64,000 nt of DNA. Origin: Lates calcarifer. Lineage: Eukaryota > Chordata > Actinopteri > Centropomidae. Location of the stretch: contig NC_066844.1 in NCBI RefSeq assembly GCF_001640805.2, forward strand, positions 13,764,543-13,828,542, written 5' to 3'. Positions 19,782 through 32,727 of this stretch are shown here, one piece after another. The notes beneath the pieces are model-generated. The model saw nothing but the letters and a program-made list of their open reading frames with translations. It made no database searches and was not told the DNA's origin. Position 1 is the first letter of the stretch; the number at the start of each line of letters is the position of its first letter. The position numbers were made by a program, and so were the translations under genes.

Positions 19782-21619
19782 TAAATCACCAAAACGTCAC
19801 TTGACTCTAATGGGCTGAGTTTGTTTTAGCTCCAATAATTTATTGTAAGCAAATTTAAACAGTCTAAAACAGTATTTCTGCCACATTCAGTCACTGAGCT
19901 CTAACTGCATGCTGTATAATAATTGTAACACTGTTTTTTGTGTTCACATCCATGCTTGTTAGCTTGCACTCTTCCTTTTCACTATCTTTGTGGGAACTTG
20001 TTAGCATGTTATCGTCACTAACTGTCACGCATCAGAATTGCATGAAAGCAGAAGTAGGAATGTGTATTGTGATCCCATATAGGTAGATGTTTGTCATTGT
20101 GAGCGTTCATGATACAACTCATGACTTACCTGTGTAAGTCTTTGTGTACCTGTGGGCATTTAGGGACTTAACAAAATTCCTAAACATGTGTTCAAGCTTT
20201 AAGTAGTCAACATAAATAAGAATGTGACTGACAGGACCTTTCTGATTTATATTCATTAATAATGTTAATAGAAAGTAAATATGTAAGGTACATGAAAATA
20301 CTTTTCTCAACACAATTAACTGGCCAAAAAAAAGAGAAATAGCATGAGTGATGTTCTACATATATCCACTCTGGTTTTCTTGTTCCTTAAACATACATTA
20401 GGAAATATTACTCACTTAAATTTCAAAACCAAATATCTACAATATCTAAACCAAATAACAAAATGACCATGCTCACTCGAAGCTGGACTGACTGAATGAC
20501 TCAATGGAATACTGTTGACTATTTACTGCTCATACTTTCCTTGAACAGATAGATCACTGACTTATTGCATCCAATGACATTTCCTGACCAAACAGCAATG
20601 TCTTGACCCAATAATGTCAACCATGTCCCAAGCATTCTATGGCTTTAATGACTACATTCATTGTGTCTTCAACAAAATCCATCCCACTGACTTCTGTTTG
20701 TTGAATGTAGATGAGAAATGGCTTTTTGTGGTTTTCACAGACAACGGTCATTTTGCTAAGGCCAGTGAAAATGATTAGCCTGCATGTGTAGCTCAGACAC
20801 ACAGTTGATGTGTTGCCAATTGTTAGGATGTGGAAATGATATGAGCTCATGCATAACGCACTTATCCAGTTGCTCATAAACATCGGTTAACAAGGAAAAA
20901 GGCATATTGAAACACAGGAAACAACATTGTAACCTTTATACTGAACCAAAGTGCCATAAATGTCCAGCATTAATAAAAAATAATAATATGTTTTTTAAGA
21001 GGATAAAGGAAGCTTCTTACCTCTTTATTTTCATGTTTGCCAGTGACTTTAGGGTCCCCACTTCACTCTTGCTGTGGTTTGAGGAATTAGGTCCTTTTAA
21101 AGTGCTAGGACGTTAGGACTTCCTGGTATGACTCAATAATGTCTCACTTGCAAGTTGACACAATGACAAATTCCAGATGTCTTGTGGTTTAATTGTGCAT
21201 ATTGGTTTGGAGAAGGAGGTCGAGCAGTTCTGTAGTTTTGCAACAAGAACAGTTATCTAGCACACTATCTGCATCATTCACTCCAACTAGTGAGTGGATC
21301 CAATTGAGTGGTGGATTATAGAATATTTTAACTGAGACGTTTTATAAGGTCTTCTGTATCTCAGTGTCTGCAGGATCATGACTGTATCCACTGGGTATTT
21401 GGAGAAGTGTGAACTTATTTATTATTTTTTTTATCTATCTATCTATATATATATTTTTTTTTCTTTTTTATAGTTGAGTTGCTTTGAACTACAAGCAAGC
21501 TTCAGAGTCCCACAAAAGTTTTTTTAAAATGGACAAAGCAATAGTTACTGAGTGAGATGAGATAACCCATACCACCACCATATCTGTCCATTGAGTATTC
21601 AGCTACAGCCAGAATCCGT
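19782..21619. other. Non-coding stretch
   Basis: AT-rich. The 88-codon minus-strand frame at 20617-20883 has no recognisable product. A TATC/TA-rich simple tract lies at 21433-21470. Confidence 0.45.
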
Positions 21620-21905
21620 TTGTTTAGCATAGCACAAAGACTGGAAGCAGGAGGGAGCAGCTACTTTATCTGAAGATAAGATCCATCCACTAGTGCCTCA
21701 AAAGCTCATATTAACACATTATAACACATGACATATTTTGTAAACAATGACATGTTAAATAGGGGCCCTGCAATGGATGTACCTCACCTCTCACCCAATG
21801 TCAGCTGAGATAGGCTAGATAGAGCTAAGCTAATTGTGTCCTCTGCTTCCAGTCTTTGTGTTAATAAGCTAATGTCTCCAGGCTGCAGCCATATATTTAA
21901 TGGAG
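21620..21905. repeat. Two facing fragments of the GCTTAGC/AAGACTGG repeat
   Basis: Plus-strand fragment at 21620-21720 (AGCATAGCACAAAGACTGGA) and an inverted fragment at 21775-21905 (CTTCCAGTCTTTGTGTTAAT). They are separated by a piece of a second family (CACCCAATGTCAGCTGAGAT). Confidence 0.55.
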
Positions 21906-24289
21906 AGACATGAGACTATTTATCTCACATGTCTCTCAGCATATTTTGGCATTGTTTTGTCCATTTGTGTAAGCACAGTCTTCCATGAAATTTCATTTGA
22001 ATTCAGTTTAAATCAATTGAAACATCTATAAAACAGACTGAAGAGAGCCAAAAATCTTTTTATAGCCTATTTATTCATTTGCAAATAAAAATAATAGTTA
22101 ATGATCTCTGAATCTTATTTCATCCAAATAACATCAGTGTGAGGATCTGTCAGTCTTTATGGAAGCAAATGCACTGAAAATGAAAAGCACAATAAACATA
22201 ATCAGTGGATGTGCTTTTGTGTCTGCTGAGCATTTACACACGTTTGTTTCACAATGGTGATATCAGTCCTGAAGCTCAAAGCAAACCATGATATCTGTTC
22301 CACAGATTCATTTTCCTGTTTCACCTCATTTTCAATAGAGGGCCTTGTCTCCACCTATAAGAGCTTGTTCATGTTGATATATTGTATCAGACTGATATGA
22401 ATGTTATAAGGGAATTATGTTGTAGGATTTAAATTAATTTATTTCTTGTATGATTGCTGTTTTACTGTGCTATATTGCCATTATGGAGTGTTTATTTGCA
22501 TGTAATCCTCTTTTAAAGGGAATTATATGAGTGTTTTGAGATTTATATTATAATGTAAAGCAAAGATCCCTGACCCCACAGCGAGGGTAGAAGTGGATAA
22601 ATGTGTATGCTATTGCAGCCACAGAAAACAGGAAGCATGGAATGTGATTCAGCTATTTCCATGCTGAAACTTAGCTCTAAAATTGGTGCTTTCTTTCCTA
22701 GACAATTTCATCACCTTCCTCCAGTTGCATGAGGACAAACTGTTGAATACCTTCACAAAGGATTTCACAACACAACAGTAGTCCCAGACCTGTTTTTGAC
22801 AGTACATCAATATAGTATTTCAACTTTTCAGAGAGTTTTCTGAGTCCTGGAATCATGCTGTGTAACATAAAGCTCTGGCACAGGTTAACTTCACAAACTT
22901 CAAATGAATGTTTTGGGACACTCATTTCTAATTGCCAGCAAAAATCACCACTCAAATAACAATAATGCTTGACACAGACAGTGTTGAGTAAGAAAATATG
23001 GCTTGTCAGATGCGTTTTTCTGCATGTAAGATTTAGTGGAAGAGACTCCCCCCTTGTTCCTCTGCTCCATGACTGGGTGAGGCATAAAAATCAGTTTTGC
23101 TGGTTGATATGTGTGGATGAGACTTGTTGCAAGTCCAGTTGTCTGCACACAAAAGGACAATTCAAAGCAACGTCTTGTGTTCTTTCCCCAGGATAATGAG
23201 TTATTCACAGGATCTAATGCAGAATAGGACAGATAATACTTCCTTTTCCTAATTATCTAGTCCATCAATGTATGGTCTTGGAATGCACAATACTACCAGC
23301 TGAGACCTAAAAATTTATTTGACGAAATTTATGTATTTGATCCTTTTTTGACCACATGCAGTGCCCCAGTGCTTATGTGCTATGTTGTGCTACATTTTGC
23401 AAGTGACACAGGTGGGCCTTGTCTGTAACAGACAAGCTGTATCACCAGATAAAGAATATGAATTTTGTTTCACTTGATAGGGATGTTGCAGTTTAACATT
23501 GTACAATACAGAGCATAAAATTGATTATCTATTCAAGTAGAGAAAAGAAAAGAATGTTTTCTTCATATTTATCCAACAGATCATTAACTGTTCATCCCAT
23601 TCTTTTCTCCATCTACTTGTTCCCATTAAGTCACAGCTTAGACCTCAGTGATTGTCTCTAGGACATAAAATCCTGGATGGCTAAGAGGTTTCTGTTTAAT
23701 TACCATAAATTCTATGTTTTATTATTATTCATAAATTACATCAGCTGAGTCATGATGCATATGGACTCCGGGGGCTCTCTTGTGGGTAGCTCGCTGGTTC
23801 TGGATATTTCATAGTGATTTTAACGGTTCCATTTCTGTGAAGGACAGATTGAAAAAAAGGCATTGATCTGTGTTCCCTTCGTTTTTTAGGAAATTTTATT
23901 TGGCTTTGAGGGGTGAAGCTAAAAGTCAACTCAATAATACATTAGAATGTACTACTTAACTGAAGAAGCCTGTACAGGCTGCTATATTGGATAACCTGTA
24001 TTTTTATTTTTATTTTTTTCAAATGTGCATAAATATGACAGGCAAGACGTGAAGGTCTTTTATTATTCTTGCTTCCAGTACATGAAGACCTATGAAAGTA
24101 GAGCACCTCTACTGCATTTTGAAGGGAGAGAAAAACTAATTCTGGTTCCCCATGTTTGGAAAAAAATATTTTTTTGGCCATATTGCTCAGCCCTAGTTTA
24201 GTATTATAGGAGTCGTTCAGTAATTTGTTTTTGGCTTTATTTCAGGGAGTCCTGTTGTGCAGATTACATAATTCTTATGTCTGTGCATT
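21906..24289. other. Non-coding stretch
   Basis: Two minus-strand open frames, 22698-22955 and 22945-23208 (85 and 87 codons), are the only sizeable ones and show no recognised motif. Otherwise AT-rich. Confidence 0.45.
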
Positions 24290-24680
24290 GAGTACAGACA
24301 CTGAGCCACGAAGCAGTTATCCTATCTTAGTATAATGACTGAAAGAAGAGGGGGACAGCTAGCCTAGCTCTTGGCTCAGACATTTACTGAACCATGTTGT
24401 ATCCTTGTTTGTAAAATCCAGCTTGGGGCTTTTCTGTGTGGAGTTTGCATGTTCTCCCTGTGCCTGCATGGTTTCTCTCAGGGTACTCCAGCTTCCTCCC
24501 ACAGTCCAAAGACATGTAGTTTACTTAAATTGTTGACTCTACATTTCCCATAGGTGTGAATGGTTGTTTGTTTATATATGTTGGCCCTGTACCCTGCCTC
24601 CCACCCAATGTTAGCTGGAATAGGCTCCAGCACCTATGCAACTCTTAACAGATAAGCTGTATAGACAATGAATAAATGAA
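24290..24680 (+). repeat. Teleost tRNA-headed SINE-like repeat (middle and tail) next to the AAGACTGG-type repeat
   Basis: It contains GTGTGGAGTTTGCATGTTCT, CTTCCTCCCACAGTCCAAAG, AGGTGTGAATGGTTG and GGAATAGGCTCCAGC, the order of a very widespread teleost repeat. An AAGACTGG-family fragment lies just to its left (24290-24380). Confidence 0.65.
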
Positions 24681-27496
24681 CATGACATCCCAAAATGTGA
24701 ACTAGAACATTCAATTGCCATAGATCGAATAGACATGACAAACTAAAAGTCAAAGTACACATAAATTTTCAAACATGATTTCTGTCATTCTAGGTAGTTC
24801 TTATCATGCTGATGTGTCTTCAAGTGTTAATTAATCAATGCTCAAGTGCATTTTTTGGATATTTTTGGTTTTAATTGGTTATTTGATGCTATAAAAACGC
24901 TGCTATGCTATAATCTCACGTTGAGATTGACAGCTGTGATTGACTTGCAATTGGTCAGGCACATGTGTGAGTCAATACCACTGTTCACCTCCCCAGTCAC
25001 TATGGCACAGACTTTGGGCTTGTATCCTGAATATTTTGGCTTCAATTTGAGCAGTGGGAGGAAGTGGAGATGCGTCACCCATCTTTATATACAAACATAG
25101 ACCACAGGGCATTGTCATTAACAAATGACTTTTCCTTTTTTTTCCCTTGCTTTTCCAATTTTCATTGCTGTGTCACAGAAATGAAAAAGTTCTGTTGTTT
25201 CCTTTGTCTTTCAAATGAGAATATAATTGTAGAATAGATGTGGGTTATATTTTGACACTGGTGCATGTTCTTGTAATTTTATATGGATTGGTCACATGTT
25301 TCTACTCTTGCTATTCACTCTGTATATGTATATGTATACTGTATATGACACAGCAGTGAAGAGTTCATCTGACCAAACATGGCAAACATGACCTCAGGGT
25401 CTGAGTATAACCAGATAATATTTGTAGCCACAATGGAGGGCAAAGATAGCACAAGATAGGAACATAAATCTACAGGCACAAACGCAGATAACGCCAAGCA
25501 TGATCCATAATATTATAATAACAGACATTTTTTGTTATACTCCTTTCATTCCCACAAGGCAGGGTTTCTTTTTTTTTGCTGTATGAATGGTTGGAGTGCA
25601 TTGTCAGCCAGACTGCAGCTTACAGGGGTGGACCACCATGCAGCTGAAAGGCATGTCAGCATTTCATGGCTTGAAGCCAGGTGATCAAGTTAAAGTCTGT
25701 GTGTGACTGCTTGGCTGCTCCAGTAATTCCATGGAAAATTTTTGATTGTGTTGGTGAACATGTACTGTTACAAGTTGCAATCACTAATAGTTTTGGGTTC
25801 GACTCTGTGATTTGTTCAAACAATACACTTCCAGAGATTTCCAGTGTGTGGCTGTTTTAGTTGAGTATTGCTGTAAATGAAAATGTTCGCCAGAGGGCGC
25901 CAAACACAAATGAGAGGCCAAATCACCACCAGAGTCAACTTTCGCTTTGAATTTCTTTAGTTTATTTCATTAAAGTACTCATTAATACCAATGATTTTTC
26001 ACATTTTCCAATAATTGCTTGATAAATATTGTTATTTGTCTACTTTTAGGGTATGGACCAAAAATTCTATCAGCCCTAGATTGTAAATATTTGTTACTGG
26101 AAAAAAGTTATCTGTGACAGTGGCTCCCAACCTTTCACTTGAGACACCTAAATATGAAGAGGTATCTTCTTGAGTGTTTTTCCTCTCTCATAATAGATTT
26201 CATATCATTCTTATATATATTATTCTTAAAAGGGTAAAATTACTGTATTTTATAAGAAGTAGAGATTGGAGAAAAGTCTGAAAAATAAAAAGAGGCTTTT
26301 TGAAACCCTCTGCAGTTAAAGAGTGCACAAACCACCTGCTCCACATGGTGGTACTGTAACAGCTCCTAGTGTAGTTTAACTCACTACTGACAAGTGGCCT
26401 CAATACGCTTGTGAGTGAGGGACATTTTAGAAGTATTTTGAATATACAGAGTCACATGTTACATGAGAGAAAGTCCATTAAGTCTGTAATGGTAAATTCT
26501 AACAGAAAAATATCTTAAAAGACTATCACTAGCAAATGTTGTTTTGATGAATGTAATAAAATACCATTCAAGTAAGAAAAGTAGATATAAAAAACGTATT
26601 TTCTCCAGTTGGGAAGAATGAAAACATGTTTGTGATAATGGTTTGAGTATAACGTATATAATATTTTATTGGATATATAGTTTAATTTTTTACTGGTTAT
26701 GTGTCCTTACTCAGTTTCCTTCTGATATATCCTGAAACTGCCTAAATCTTTTGATTCTCTCACAGTGTGATCACATTATGTTTTGGGGCAAGTCATGAGA
26801 CTTGCCAGGAAACTACAGTACAGCAGTTCTACACATCCCGTGCAGTCTGCCCTTTAACTCTCACTGCATGATAACATAATTACACCAAGACAGTGTGTGA
26901 GGAAGTCAGGACACTTGAGGACATGGACTCAATATCCTCTCAGCAGCTATACAAGGCATAGTCAAACAGGGATGATATACACTGACTTCTAGGCATGACC
27001 ATTCATGAAAACAGTGCACATATTGTACATCTGGTTATAAAATTGCACTTTTTAATCTGCCAAAGACAGATTAGAATATAAGGATAAAGAGGAAGAAATG
27101 AAGATAATTAAATTCAGAGGAACTTTAACATTCAAGGCAATTACCATTTTTTATCCTAGGAAGCCAGATGCCATGCTAAACTAGGGCAACTGTAGATGTG
27201 ATTTCATTCTGATGTTTAGATGGTGATTTAGATCACAATAACAGATATTTGTTACATATGTATTCAGACATGATTTGTGTTGCATTTCAGCTGAGATTCC
27301 CCTAATTTCACACCCACTTTTACTCACTTTGAATTAAATATTTGAACATCTTTTTATTGTTTATGTGAAGTACATAATGAGAGCATAAGAAAGGGTCCTA
27401 TGTTCCCAAGGTCTGTGTAGCACATAATAGGAACCTGAAAAGAACTTCCCCAGCTCTGTGTTGGTTGGACATATAGAGACAAACAACCATTCACTG
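24681..27496. other. Non-coding stretch
   Basis: AT-rich. No exon was recognised on either strand. Confidence 0.45.
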
Positions 27497-27714
27497 TAAC
27501 ATTCACACCTACAGGCAATTTAGAGTCACCAATTAACCTAACCTATATGTCTTTGGACTGTGGGAGGAAGCCAGAGTATCCAGAGAGAACCCACTCAGGC
27601 ACACAGAGAACGTACAAACTCCACACAGAAAAGCCTTGGGTGAACCAGAGTTCAAACCCGGAACCTTCTTGCTGTAAGGCAACAGTGCTAACCACCATAC
27701 CAGTCACTGTGGGA
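27497..27714 (-). repeat. Teleost tRNA-headed SINE-like repeat, inverted copy
   Basis: On the minus strand it reads GGTTAGCACTG, GGTTTGAAC, GTGTGGAGTTTGTACGTTCT, CTTCCTCCCACAGTCCAAAG and AATTGGTGACTCTAAATTGC: head, B-box-like site and body of the family at 13958 and 24416. Confidence 0.65.
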
Positions 27715-27825
27715 ACTCATGATGCGATTTTCTGTTCCCCAGCCCTGCTGTATGGCTCTCGGTATGATTGTTACAATTCCATTAAATGAATTGGATAACA
27801 TTTCATAAATATTTTCACTCGAAAT

Positions 27826-27841
27826 GGGTCAAATTTGACCC
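27826..27841. repeat. Perfect 16-bp palindrome
   Basis: GGGTCAAATTTGACCC, followed by AAACACAACAGGATGGTTAA; the right side near 28100 reads GAAGGGTTAA. It may be part of a TTAA-flanked short transposon. Confidence 0.8.
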
Positions 27842-29801
27842 AAACACAACAGGATGGTTAATGTGTGTTAACAGAATATGGAACCAGACATATGGGAACA
27901 TAATTGTTGCCAACAAAATCTGCAGTTGTCAGCTAGAAATGAGAAGTCTGCAATTTCACTTCTGTATGAACTCAAAGACCCATTATTTCATTTCATTTCT
28001 AAATCCGTGTTATTACTGTAAACTACACTTATGCCATGAAAAAGCAGAAGGTTGAAAAGCGTAACAGGCGTAGAAACTAAGGCGGGTGGTGTTTGGATCG
28101 TGAAGGGTTAAGCTAGTATTGTACAGTGATTATACATTTTATACATATTACATTTACATTGCACATGGATTGTGCATTGTATCAATAATATTTTACATAT
28201 CAACATATTCCTGCTGTCAATCAAAGCAAAAGCCCTCACCAATACAAAGAAAATGTGGGGGAGGGGTAACATACTTTGAAGAACCACTGAACTATTGAAT
28301 CCAATCACTCTGACCTGGAAAATACTAAAGACACACTGAAATGACCAAGCAATCAAGAAGAATGAGAACTGGTACCATGAGGACAACAGCACAACAGCTG
28401 ACCTCCTTAGAGGTTTTATGAGAAGATGAGATGGGATGGGGAGGGGGTCAGCAATCACATTTTGTTGAAGTTATTGTCATCCATCCTTTGTTTATCTCAA
28501 CTAATTATGAATGCATAAAGTTTTCTTTAGAGGGAAGCTTGAGAGTTGGCAAGAGTTAATGTCTGTCAAAGCACAAAAGAAGATGACATTACCAGTCCAT
28601 CAAGGTCAAGGCTGAAGGCAGGGGGCAGAGTTAATCTGTCTTGGAGGGGGTGGGGGAAATATACAACTAAAGATTCAGAAGAGAGGATGCACACTGACAA
28701 TGGGCCAGTGACTGCGGGACAGTGTGTCTGTCAGGGGCTGCTCTCAGGAGAGTAGACCTCTCCATGTTAACATCTGTTCCACGAGCACAACATAATCCCC
28801 TTGTACTTAAAATTCATCGTTTCCTCCCTCTACACAAACAGAGGTCCCCTCACGTTGACTGTTTGCATTCTCTGGTTGTCTTAGTTGTTTATCTTGGGTT
28901 TTGTGTTAATTTTGACTAAATGATGGCATTAAATAACTTTTGAGATATAAAAAAATAAAAATTCTATCATCTATATATAATGTATTTATATAAACAAAAG
29001 TTTTTCTTTGCTTATTTCTCTGTACTTTTTAATGTTTGTTTGTATTACGTAAAGCAAATGCCAGAGATTACTACACATATTTTTCATTCTTCAGACTCAC
29101 CAAGTAATGAAATTCTGTCTTTGTATTATCATAATGAGAGTATAGCTTATATGAAGTGTCATCAGAACAATAGCTAGTGGGCTAATCTCAATGGGAGCGG
29201 AGGCCAAGCAGAGATTTGGTGTGCATATAGGGGGGGGAGCAGGGGGTACTTGGTGCACACATGTCACTGGGGTGAGCCTAATCACGGGCTCGCAGAAATC
29301 CTCACAAATGGGGAGGGGGATGGGGGGCTGTCCCGGGGGTGACTCATTTAGGCTTTGAAGAAAGCATTTTGCTCCCGTAACACAACCGGCCCTTGCCTAG
29401 ACACGAGGACTCATCTTTTGTTTTCCTTTCTCGGTCTCTTCTCTTGTGCGTATGCACAGCTGAGATAGCCAAGGGAACGTCAACCTCATAGCTGCCCTGA
29501 CACTTGGTTCAACTGGTTTATAATAAACTGGACAGTTATCATCCCTCCCATTTCCTTGCCCCTGCAGTTTTTGTGGATTAGTGGGTCTTTCCATTGTTCA
29601 GCCTGCCATGGAACCACAACAGTGTGGCACTCCTTTCCTTCCCCTTCCAGTGTAGTCACAGGAAAATCTACAACATGTCTAAAATATTACATGTAATGTT
29701 CTAACAAACCTGTACACGCATCTGTGTCCATGTTCAATGGTTTGGACTTCACAGTCTAACTTATCTAGGAACTTCTGTCACTCATAGTAACAATATTTAG
29801 T
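27842..29801. other. Non-coding stretch
   Basis: Non-coding. The block 29160-29600 is less AT-rich and non-repetitive and could be regulatory. No gene was recognised. Confidence 0.4.
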
Positions 29802-29834
29802 GACAGACAGACAGATAGATAGATAGATAGATAG
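29802..29834 (+). repeat. GACA/GATA tetranucleotide repeat
   Basis: Three GACA units run into five to six GATA units. Confidence 0.95.
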
Positions 29835-30399
29835 GTACTATATTGATAGGGTAATAATAATGTAATAACCCAGGAATAAGAGATGGTATAGTAGATGTAA
29901 CTGACATATTATCTCCTCATTAAGTTGATAGTAGAAAGTAAATACGTTACCAAACAGTTGCCTGCCCACACATCCAGCAGACACAGTAACATTAGCATTT
30001 ATTTGCAGTAATTTTTAAATAGCTGTGTAATGGTTTGAGATAGCTGGCTTTTTACCCACTAAATTGGCCACTGTGGTGACCATCTAGTTCAGAAGTGAGG
30101 AAAATAATAAGAGATGCTAAAATGTTTTGTTTACCTCAGTTATCCTCTTATCTGAAGGATCTCAGGACAATGTTTTTTTTTTATTTTTTTTTTACAATAC
30201 TATGTACGTATATACAGTAGGCTACATTGTGTATCTGTCTAATGACTCACGCAGAACCATACAATTAGACTCCATGAATGCATCTGGAAATTTTCCACCA
30301 ACTAATCCACACATGAGTTAAAATGGTCTGTTGCAAAACAAACTTCAGTACACTCTATGCAATATGAATATTAATTATTTTATTTATTATATTTGATCA

Positions 30400-30819
30400 C
30401 TACTGAGCAGTGGTGTGTTTATGCAGCAGGGAGCGCTCCTCCATTGGCCAACAGCCGTACGCTGAGGCAGCAGCAGAGGGAAATTCATCTGTCCCATCCT
30501 GAATCAGTGGAAGGTAGCAGCTACCGGAGAGGAAGCGGGGAGTGTAACTGGATGGGACTGACTGTTCGCGGAGAGTGGGAGACAAGGTTTATTGTGCCGA
30601 AAAAGGCAGCAGCTTCCCATCCTTTGACCTTTCATCTCCGACGATGAACCCCGCGGAACCAACTCTTCATTCATTCTAACGTAAAAACAAATACGCCTTA
30701 TTCTGAGAGTCTCGTCTTGTTGGGTGAGAGGTGGATTTATTTGACTGACGGGTGCCGGCTGAGACGCTCTGCGAACAGACAATAAGTGGGAGCAACCACA
30801 TCACAACAAAAGAGAAAAG
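30400..30819 (+). promoter_or_regulatory. frmd4b: Probable frmd4b distal promoter and non-coding first exon
   Basis: A locally GC- and CpG-richer block interrupts AT-rich DNA. It contains an inverted CCAAT box (ATTGG at 30443-30447) and ends in a good donor, AAAAG|GTGAGA, at 30819/30820. It lies about 14.7 kb upstream of the first frmd4b coding exon, whose upstream acceptor candidate ends at 45430. No conserved coding sequence is visible; the 84-codon open frame at 30393-30647 has no recognisable product. Inferred: this is the 5' UTR exon and promoter of frmd4b. It could instead serve the opposite strand. Confidence 0.5.
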
Positions 30820-31795
30820 GTGAGAATCGTTTGATCACAGTACAAAGAGAGCTTGTTAGAGCTGATTGTGCCAATTTTTGTAACAGTAACAATAACCGGG
30901 TGGGTGGTCAGTCACCTGTAACAGTTTTTTTTCTGGCAATTGCACGGTTCGTTTTGTCATCTTACATTTTCTTTAACTTGCTCACTTATTTGGTACTTTA
31001 AAACATGTATTTGCATTATTTGTAGATTGTTGCACTATTTCATGCACAGTTACTGTGGAGCGTTTCATTGCGGTCGTTAGTTTAAGTATTAATGAATGTC
31101 AGTTTCCAATTAACTCACATACAAGCCGTTTACCTGACTTTTGCTGACTGACTGAAAGTCAGCTGGTTGTTGAGCTGTTGACATGTCAACATGAGTGCTC
31201 TGCTGGTCAGAAAGGTGTACTGGGAGTTGTTAATGTGTTTAGACACTTTCAACACACTGACAGAAAAGTACTGTATGTGCACCTCAGTGATACCTGTGAT
31301 GCACCTTCACCTGAAAAAATGGGAGAAAAATAACAGCCTGTATTTTATGCTTTTTCTTTTGAAAGTATAAAAATGACTTTTTTTTCCCCCTTCTGGCTCT
31401 GTGGTCAACTGGTCTGCTATCCTCTGTGTGAATATCCTGTTTCCTGGACCAAACAAACAATGGGAGGGCAGGCATGGCAGGCATGTGATATCCTGTATGG
31501 GTCCTGTGTCACCTCATACCATAAAAACTGTGTGGTGCTCGGGAAAAGAAACCAACCAGCTTGATACTTAAAACAGAGCTTCAAAATATACATAAAAAAG
31601 CTATGTGGTCTGACACTTTCTTCCCCAGTGTCATTCATTTGTTGTGGCTCTCAGCAGGTCTGGCATAAGGAAACCCAGTTTCAGGAGGTGTTTCAGTAAT
31701 ACAGAACAAAGGCATGGCACTGGTTTGAATAGATGACAATATTGAATTTGTGCCTCATGAGAGCAACATGTGCTGTCTCTTTCTCTCTCACTCTG

Positions 31796-31822
<27 letters not shown>
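31796..31822. repeat. CA microsatellite
   Basis: About 13 CA units. It is part of what makes the 155-codon minus-strand frame at 31631-32098 stay open. Confidence 0.95.
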
Positions 31823-31826
<4 letters not shown>

Positions 31827-32703
31827 CAAACTGCAAAGGCAGCGCTGCTTTGTGTTGACTTTAGTCTAGGATGTTCAGCTGTGTTTAATGGGGTCAGCGC
31901 TTCCGATTCAATAAAGCTATTAACCGTCACAGAATATTCCAACGTCCACTGTTCGGCACAGATAGGAGTCATTTGCCAATCAGGGGCCATTAAAACCAAT
32001 ATCCATACACAAGGCAGTCTTTTGAAAGGGTAAACAAGATTAAACAACACATCCAGTCCACCTGGGGAGTGTGACCTTAGCTGATGATGTGTTCCCACCG
32101 CCTCTCATCCAAGCCCCTGTTTTGTGTTAAGAGTTGCTCATCAGCATTTTTCAGTTTTTTTTCTCACACGTCTTCATTAAAACGCTCTCTGCAAAGATTT
32201 GAATGAGAGCATTTGTCAGTTAGGCAATGTGATACTGTTGTCATGCAGGTTCATACAATTCAACACTTCTGCCAGAAAAGAAGTTCCTGCTTGACTGGTT
32301 CTGACAACAGATTTCCTCCATGCAGAAAGATCAAACTCTTGGCATGTGACAGGTGAAAGTTTAAATGGGAATCCTTGCAAATTAAATTAATGCACTCTAC
32401 ACATGCTAGTTTGACTTACAGGTAGTAGTATGAGTTAATATAAATTTATTTTTAAGGTATCAACCTATATCAAGTTCATGAAAACCTCTACTCTTGGCGT
32501 CTGGTTTGCATTTCATAGGTGGAAAATCTCTGATATGCAGTTTGTTCCGAATCAAAGCAGAGAAGAGACAGACATCACAAAAAAGTAATTTATACGTGCT
32601 CCAGTGATTTAGTATTGCCATTGCATGAAACTGGCCAACTCATAAGAGACAGATTTTAACAGTCAGTCATTAATGCAGCATGGCTTGAGAAATCCTACAA
32701 TAA

Positions 32704-32727
32704 AACCCTGATGACATCATCAGGGTT
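32704..32727. repeat. Perfect 11-bp stem hairpin
   Basis: AACCCTGATGA, a CA loop, then TCATCAGGGTT. Confidence 0.9.

Noticed and set aside
22698..23208. Two overlapping minus-strand frames of 85 and 87 codons
   Set aside because: They overlap in different frames, have no recognisable motif and no splice logic; treated as chance.
30393..30647. 84-codon frame in the CpG-rich block as a protein start
   Set aside because: No recognisable product, and it ends before the splice donor at 30819; better explained as 5' UTR or promoter.
31631..32098. 155-codon minus-strand open frame
   Set aside because: It contains a translated CA repeat (Cys-Val alternation) and no recognised domain; composition is that of non-coding DNA.
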